Assembly: GCA_902810695.1 (NCBI GenBank)
Contig: CADDYV010000005.1
Location: 51,209 to 115,208, forward strand
Origin: Actinomycetota bacterium
GTDB taxonomy: Bacteria > Actinomycetota > Rubrobacteria > Rubrobacterales > Rubrobacteraceae
Direction: 5' to 3'
DNA: 64,000 nt
Part shown: positions 59,736 to 64,000 of the stretch, one piece after another
How positions within the stretch are numbered: the first letter of the stretch is position 1
How the letters are laid out: every line of letters starts with the position of its first letter
Program-made: the position numbers and the translations under genes
Notes under the pieces: generated by a model
Database searches by the model: none
What the model saw: only the letters and a program-made list of their open reading frames with translations
What the model was told of the DNA's origin: nothing

Positions 59736-60626
59736 CTAGAGGCCCTCCGCCTGGCTCTCCATCCTGCCGAATCCGGTGAGCCAGATCATGATGAGCGAGA
59801 GGAGCACGCCGACTACGGCCAGGATCACGGCGATCGCGCTGCCGTAGCCTATTTGGGCGTCCTGGAAGGCGGTTATGTACATCTGCAGCGGGAGCGTGCG
59901 GGTGGCGTACCCGGGGCCGCCTCCGGTCATGACGTAGATCACGTCGAAGTAGGTGAGCGAGCCGGTGAACATCAGGATGGTCGAGGTCACCACCGTGTAC
60001 TTGAGCTGCGGCAGCGTTATGTAGAAGAACTGCTGCAGCGTACCGGCCCCGTCTATGCGCGCCGCCTCGTAGAGGACCTGCGGGATCTGACGGGTTCCGG
60101 CCTGGTAGAGCAGAGTGTGGAAGGGGATGAACTGCCAGGCGATGACGGCTATGACCGCGTAGAACGCTATGCTCGGGTTGCCGAGCCAGTCGTTGGTGAG
60201 CGACGAGGCGCCGATGGCTTTCAGGAACGAGTTCAGCGCCCCGTTCGCCGAGAGCATCGAGGATGCCCAGATTAGCCCTATCGCCACCGCCGAGAAGAGC
60301 AGCGGGAGGAAGTAGAAGACGCCGAGAAAGGCCCGGTAGCGCTGCTTCCCGGCCAGAAAAACGCCGAGCAGCAAACTGATCGGGGTCTGCACGATCCAGG
60401 AGAGGACCATCACCTGCACCGTCAGGAAGATCGAATGCAGCGTCACCGAGTCGGAGAAGGCTTTTGTCCAGTTGCCGAGACCCACCCAGTGCGGGGTGGA
60501 TATGCCGTTCCAGTCCAGGAAGCTGATGTAGACCGCGGCGATCATCGGCCCGAGGGCGAACACGACGAAGAACGCGACCGCCGGCAGGAGCATCAGCGGG
60601 ACGGACCAGTTGAGTCTTCCAGGCAT
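59736..60626 (-). CDS. Sugar ABC transporter permease (MalF type)
   Basis: A 296-residue CUT1 permease with six TM helices; the EAA loop is YEAARIDGAGTLQQFFYITLPQLKYTV, and the C-terminal region has TGGGPGYATRTLPLQMY. It pairs with the MalG-type protein and the binding protein encoded seven bases upstream. Confidence 0.93.
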   Translation of the reverse strand: MPGRLNWSVPLMLLPAVAFFVVFALGPMIAAVYISFLDWNGISTPHWVGLGNWTKAFSDSVTLHSIFLTVQVMVLSWIVQTPISLLLGVFLAGKQRYRAFLGVFYFLPLLFSAVAIGLIWASSMLSANGALNSFLKAIGASSLTNDWLGNPSIAFYAVIAVIAWQFIPFHTLLYQAGTRQIPQVLYEAARIDGAGTLQQFFYITLPQLKYTVVTSTILMFTGSLTYFDVIYVMTGGGPGYATRTLPLQMYITAFQDAQIGYGSAIAVILAVVGVLLSLIMIWLTGFGRMESQAEGL

Positions 60627-60633
60627 ACTCCTC

Positions 60634-61953
60634 CTACAGCCCCATAGCCTTGTTCATGTTCTTGGAGAACTGCTGCGGGGTTATCTTCTTCAGGAACAAG
60701 AGGTCCAGGTTGGTGAGCAGGGCCTGCGCCGGTTGTGCCGGGAGAGCCTGATCCCAGGAGAGGTCGTAGTAGGGGGCGCCCAGCGCCAGGTTGTAGACGA
60801 AGAGCAGCCAGTCGGAGTTCTTCTGCTGCTTGAGCTTTGACTGTATGCCCTTTACCGGCGGCACGAGGCCTATCTTGATCAGCCCGTTTATCTCATAGTC
60901 GTTCATTATCCCCTTGTCGAGGAAGGTCGTAGCCGCCTTCTTGGCCTTGGAGGCCTGGGTGACCGAGTAGTAGTTGGTGAGGTTGCCTGCGACGTTGTTG
61001 GGATTGCCCTTGCCTCCCTCCACCTTTGGAAACGGGAACCACCCCAGCTTGCCGCTCTTTATGAACTGCGGGGCGTTGGAGAGTATCGCCTGGTAGTCCC
61101 ACGACCCCATAAGCTGCATGGCGGCCTTGCCGGTGTACAGCAGCTGGGTGGACTGGCCCGTGTCGTAGTTGAGAGAGGCGAAGTTGGAGGGGAACGCCTT
61201 CATGGAGACGAGCTGCTGGATCATGGTGTTGGCCTTTATGAAGGCCGGGTCTGACCACGCGTTGGGCTTCTTATCCAGCACGTTCTGGAAGGGCTTGGGG
61301 CCGCCTATCCTGTTGACCAGGTACTCCTCGTACATGAGCCCGGGCCACTTGTTCTGCCCGGCGAGGGTGATCGGCGTAACGCCCTTCTGGCTCAGGGTCT
61401 TGACTATGCCGAGGAGCTGGGACCAGGTCTTTGGCGGGTTGAGGTTGTACTTGCCGAAGATCTCCTTGTTGTAGTAGAAGAGCACCGGCTGGGTCCCCAG
61501 CATCGGGACGCCGTATACCTTGCCGTTGAAGGTTACCGGGCGCATCACCGAGGGGAAGAACTTTTTGGTGTCCACGGAGCCCGCAGGCAGGGGATACACC
61601 TTGCCCGCATCGACGTAGGACTTGAGGATGCCGCCTCCCCACCCGAAGAAGATGTCCGGGGGGTTTCCGGCGCCCATGGCGGTCCTGAGCTTGTTCTTGT
61701 ACGGGTCGTTCTGGAAGAACTGCACCGAGACCGAGATGCCCTTGTGGGTGGAGTCGAAGTGCGCAACCGTGTCCTTGATGAGCTTCTGCTGGTCTCCGGT
61801 GCTGATGTCCCAGATGGTCACGCTCTTGCTCCCTCCGGAGCTGGCGGCCTTCTGCTGGCCAGTGCCGAAGCTGCAGCCGGAGAGTGCGGCGGCGAGCGAG
61901 GCCGTCCCGCCTGCCGCGAGAAAGTCGCGCCGCGTCAGCTTCCTCATCTTCAT
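60634..61953 (-). CDS. Sugar-binding lipoprotein of the ABC transporter
   Basis: A 439-residue solute-binding protein. The N-terminus KLTRRDFLAAGG is a twin-arginine signal and AALSGCSFG is a lipobox (Cys 26), so it is folded in the cytoplasm and anchored outside. Then VTIWDISTGDQQKLIKDTVAHFDSTHKGI and DIFFGWGGGILKSYVDAG follow the family 1 pattern. The ligand is probably an oligosaccharide released by GH30. Confidence 0.92.
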   Translation of the reverse strand: MKMRKLTRRDFLAAGGTASLAAALSGCSFGTGQQKAASSGGSKSVTIWDISTGDQQKLIKDTVAHFDSTHKGISVSVQFFQNDPYKNKLRTAMGAGNPPDIFFGWGGGILKSYVDAGKVYPLPAGSVDTKKFFPSVMRPVTFNGKVYGVPMLGTQPVLFYYNKEIFGKYNLNPPKTWSQLLGIVKTLSQKGVTPITLAGQNKWPGLMYEEYLVNRIGGPKPFQNVLDKKPNAWSDPAFIKANTMIQQLVSMKAFPSNFASLNYDTGQSTQLLYTGKAAMQLMGSWDYQAILSNAPQFIKSGKLGWFPFPKVEGGKGNPNNVAGNLTNYYSVTQASKAKKAATTFLDKGIMNDYEINGLIKIGLVPPVKGIQSKLKQQKNSDWLLFVYNLALGAPYYDLSWDQALPAQPAQALLTNLDLLFLKKITPQQFSKNMNKAMGL

Positions 61954-61968
61954 GTGCTCCTTTCCTCG

Positions 61969-63441
61969 TTACCCGCGCCCGGATAGGGTCCGGGGGTCTC
62001 TTACGAAGGTGACCATCGACCTTGCGGGAATGCTCGCCCGGAAGGTCCCTCTTCTCACCGCGAGCGGCTCCTTCTCGCTCAGGCTGTTGAGCCCGTTCGT
62101 CAGGTAGGGGGTGACCCACCTGCCCACCCCGGCGTGGCGTACCTCCACCTCCACCTCAGCATCGGAGCCCGAGGTGTTGATGACCTGAACGCTCAGGCGC
62201 GCTCCTCCGCTCCTGAAGGCCGTCACCTTGAGCTGGGGGTCTCGGGCGTGGGTCTCGAGCCTCACGTCGCGAGGCCTCACAAAGCGGCTGTAGCCGGCGA
62301 ACGCCCAGAGCCTCTTGGAGACGCTGTAGGAGTCGCCCTCTAGCCGGATGAGGCCCTCGTTGTCATCTTTCTCGTGCGCCCCCCACCAGTAGAAGAAGGC
62401 GTTGACATCGGCCTCAGAGAGCGCTGTGCTCAGACGCTGCGCCCAGGAGAGCCCCGAGCTTTCGGACCCATCGTCCCATGATGTGTTCCAGGGGTCGAAG
62501 GTGGACCACTCGGTCTGCCAGACGGGCCTCCTGCCGGCCTCGATGGGGGAGGTCGGAGCATCCGCGTAGCCGTGCCCGCTCACCAGCGCCAGGTACTCCG
62601 CGGCTTCGGGGTCGGAGAGTATCTGCTGCGCCATCTCTGCCGCCTCCTTCCACCCCACGGAGTCGCTGCAGGCGATCCCGGCCCCGAGCCCCGAACGCTC
62701 CAGGGTCGGCCCCAGAACCTTTATGAAGTCGGCCGCCTGAGCCCCGTTCGAGAGCATGCTGGCGTAGGGGGTGGCGAGCTCGGGCTCGTTCAGAAAACCC
62801 ACATAGCTTATGTGTATGCCTTCCTGCTCGTAGAACCTCAGGTACTGCACCAGGTAGTTGGCGTAGGCCTGCCTCCAGTCATACGGACAGGAGGTCCCCG
62901 GCACCCCGCACAGATACCCCCCGTCCTTGTAGGAGCCGTTGGTCTTCATGTAGCCCGGGGCGCTCCAGGCATCGGCGTAGATGGTCTCAACCCCATAGCT
63001 CATGGCTTCTTTGGAGAGCCACACCTGGCTGTTGTCCGAGCCATCCCACACGTAGTGCGGCTCTGCGGTGGGGCTTCCCGGGCTTACCGGCTCGATGGAT
63101 CTCATGTGGTCGAAGGTGTTGTCCGGGGCGGAGCCGATCTGGTTTCTAAGGAGGCTAAAGCCCGCTCCCTTTGAGGTGTCGAAGAGGAGATCTAACACCT
63201 CCCGCTGCTTCTGTTGGGAGAGCCCTTGTGAGCCGTGGAGGATGTTGGCCCTCTGGAAGGCCTCTGAGAAGCCGAAGCCGTCCATGCTTTGCAGGCGGCT
63301 CTTGCCGTCGACGAGTATGTCCGCCCTTGAGGTTCTCAGCGGTCTGGCTGAGGCGTAAGGTCCCGCCCCGAGAGCCACGGCGGCTCCGGCTGCGGTGCCG
63401 AGCTTCAGGAACTCCCTGCGGCCGAGCTTCCTCTGACCCAT
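61969..63441 (-). CDS. Glycoside hydrolase family 30-type enzyme, Tat-exported
   Basis: A 490-residue protein with a Tat signal (KLGRREFLKLGTAAGAAVALGAG). The barrel begins QSMDGFGFSEAFQRAN (a GH30 hallmark). The acid/base is Glu219 in GFLNEPELATPY and the nucleophile Glu311 in WQTEWSTFDP. A C-terminal beta-sandwich follows (about 395-490). GH30 includes glucuronoxylanases, beta-1,6-glucanases and glucosylceramidases; xylan or a beta-glucan are candidate substrates. It would release the oligosaccharide the transporter takes up. Confidence 0.88.
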   Translation of the reverse strand: MGQRKLGRREFLKLGTAAGAAVALGAGPYASARPLRTSRADILVDGKSRLQSMDGFGFSEAFQRANILHGSQGLSQQKQREVLDLLFDTSKGAGFSLLRNQIGSAPDNTFDHMRSIEPVSPGSPTAEPHYVWDGSDNSQVWLSKEAMSYGVETIYADAWSAPGYMKTNGSYKDGGYLCGVPGTSCPYDWRQAYANYLVQYLRFYEQEGIHISYVGFLNEPELATPYASMLSNGAQAADFIKVLGPTLERSGLGAGIACSDSVGWKEAAEMAQQILSDPEAAEYLALVSGHGYADAPTSPIEAGRRPVWQTEWSTFDPWNTSWDDGSESSGLSWAQRLSTALSEADVNAFFYWWGAHEKDDNEGLIRLEGDSYSVSKRLWAFAGYSRFVRPRDVRLETHARDPQLKVTAFRSGGARLSVQVINTSGSDAEVEVEVRHAGVGRWVTPYLTNGLNSLSEKEPLAVRRGTFRASIPARSMVTFVRDPRTLSGRG

Positions 63442-64000
63442 CTATCCCTCCCTCTGGTCTGCTGTTTCCGTGACCGCCTGCTCGGTGGCGGGCACCTCCG
63501 CACGGGTCACGGAGATGGCGAAGAGCTCTCTCAGGACCAGCGCGGCGGCCCCCACGGCCCCCGCGTCCTCCCCGAGGCTCCCGCTCACGATGCGCACCTT
63601 CCCCGCCGCGTGCGGCAGGGCCCGCCTCCGCACCACCTCTCTGGCCGGTTCGAGCAGGAGCTCCCCCGCCTCGGCGGTCGAGCCGCCGACCACCACCAGC
63701 TCCGGATCGAAGGCGTTGACCGCGTTGGCTATCCCTACCCCGAGGTGCCTGCCGGTCTCCCGGATCACCTCTCCGGCCAGCCCGTCGCCCGCGAGCGCCG
63801 CCCTCACCACGTCCTGGGCCTTGACCTCCTCCGGGCTCCGGCCCCCGAGCTTCTCCCTGCCCTCCAGCTTGAGCAGGTGCCTGGCCCTCCTCGCTATTGC
63901 CGCCCGGCCCACGAAAGCCTCCAGGCATCCGTAGCGACCGCACCCGCAGCGGGGCCCGTCGGGGTCTATCGTGGCGTGGCCTATCTCCCCGGCCCCTCCC
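63442..64000 (-). CDS. ROK-family protein (regulator or sugar kinase), cut by the window end
   Basis: Only the C-terminal 185 residues are present. The ROK zinc motif CGCGRYGCLEAFVG and the preceding GGAGEIGHATIDPDGP are clear, followed by VVGGSTAEAGELLL. The N-terminal part, which would show a winged helix (NagC/XylR repressor) or not (glucokinase), lies outside. Its stop abuts the GH30 start, so it heads the operon. A XylR-type repressor of its own operon is the natural reading, not proven. Confidence 0.85.
   Translation of the reverse strand, partial: GGAGEIGHATIDPDGPRCGCGRYGCLEAFVGRAAIARRARHLLKLEGREKLGGRSPEEVKAQDVVRAALAGDGLAGEVIRETGRHLGVGIANAVNAFDPELVVVGGSTAEAGELLLEPAREVVRRRALPHAAGKVRIVSGSLGEDAGAVGAAALVLRELFAISVTRAEVPATEQAVTETADQREG

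Noticed and set aside
1..64000. CRISPR arrays, rRNA genes, complete insertion sequences, prophage genes
   Set aside because: None seen: no regularly spaced repeats, no transposase or integrase motifs, no rRNA-like stretches.

Overview
The window is 64 kb of dense, high-GC bacterial chromosome. It has a TrmFO-type tRNA methylase, many GTG and TTG starts, a glucosyl/mannosyl-3-phosphoglycerate synthase of the GT81 type, a single-TM bifunctional PBP, Tat-exported sugar-binding lipoproteins and secreted glycosidases, and no outer-membrane genes. Together these point to a deep-branching actinobacterium, most like Rubrobacter. That placement is inferred from gene content, not from a search. No rRNA, CRISPR array, prophage or complete insertion sequence was seen.

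Layout. 0-2.4 kb: three DUF1326 genes (the first cut by the window edge) and a DUF2182 membrane protein. 2.4-6.8 kb: a patchy region with a cysteine-dioxygenase-like gene, a SnoaL-type cyclase, an intact berberine-bridge-type FAD oxidase, an alpha/beta hydrolase and several gene remnants. 6.8-21 kb: housekeeping genes, namely trmFO, a deazaflavin nitroreductase, ddl, an aminotransferase, an ITPase, the pyruvate dehydrogenase E1alpha/E1beta/E2 operon, a secreted RTX-like protein, an EF-G-like GTPase and gpgS, then surE and a HAD phosphatase. 22.0-24.6 kb: an AT-richer island holding a decayed restriction-modification locus. 24.6-49 kb: cell-wall, nucleotide, stress and RNA genes (PBP1A, primary sigma factor, murE, pyrE, hup, pyrF, D,D-carboxypeptidase, trxA, groES, amidase, ABC-F ATPase, dtd, csp, corA, idi, murJ), with tRNA-Pro(CGG) and tRNA-Arg(CCG). 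49-64 kb: a carbohydrate region.

The carbohydrate region has three transcription units. A polyol dehydrogenase plus xylulokinase runs leftward. A tightly coupled set (DhnA-type aldolase, 2-hydroxyacid dehydrogenase, FGGY kinase, PfkB kinase) runs rightward from the same intergenic region. A seven-gene leftward operon (ROK regulator, GH30, binding protein, two permeases, GH5, TIM-barrel sugar isomerase) converges on it. I read this as uptake and breakdown of a hemicellulose-type glycan. The aldolase/dehydrogenase/two-kinase set matches no pathway I can name.

The most interesting items are: (1) the dead restriction-modification island, where the nuclease is frameshifted and has lost its catalytic QxK, the methyltransferase has lost its 5' part, but a PLD-type nuclease between them is open; (2) the unassigned sugar pathway; (3) the DUF1326/DUF2182 cysteine-rich membrane operon; (4) repeated leaderless-type promoters, including an ABC-F/methyltransferase pair whose divergent start codons overlap; (5) family members lacking hallmark residues (CsoR-like without Cys/His ligands, MurE without DNPR, EF-G-like without the switch II His, thioredoxin fold without CxxC).
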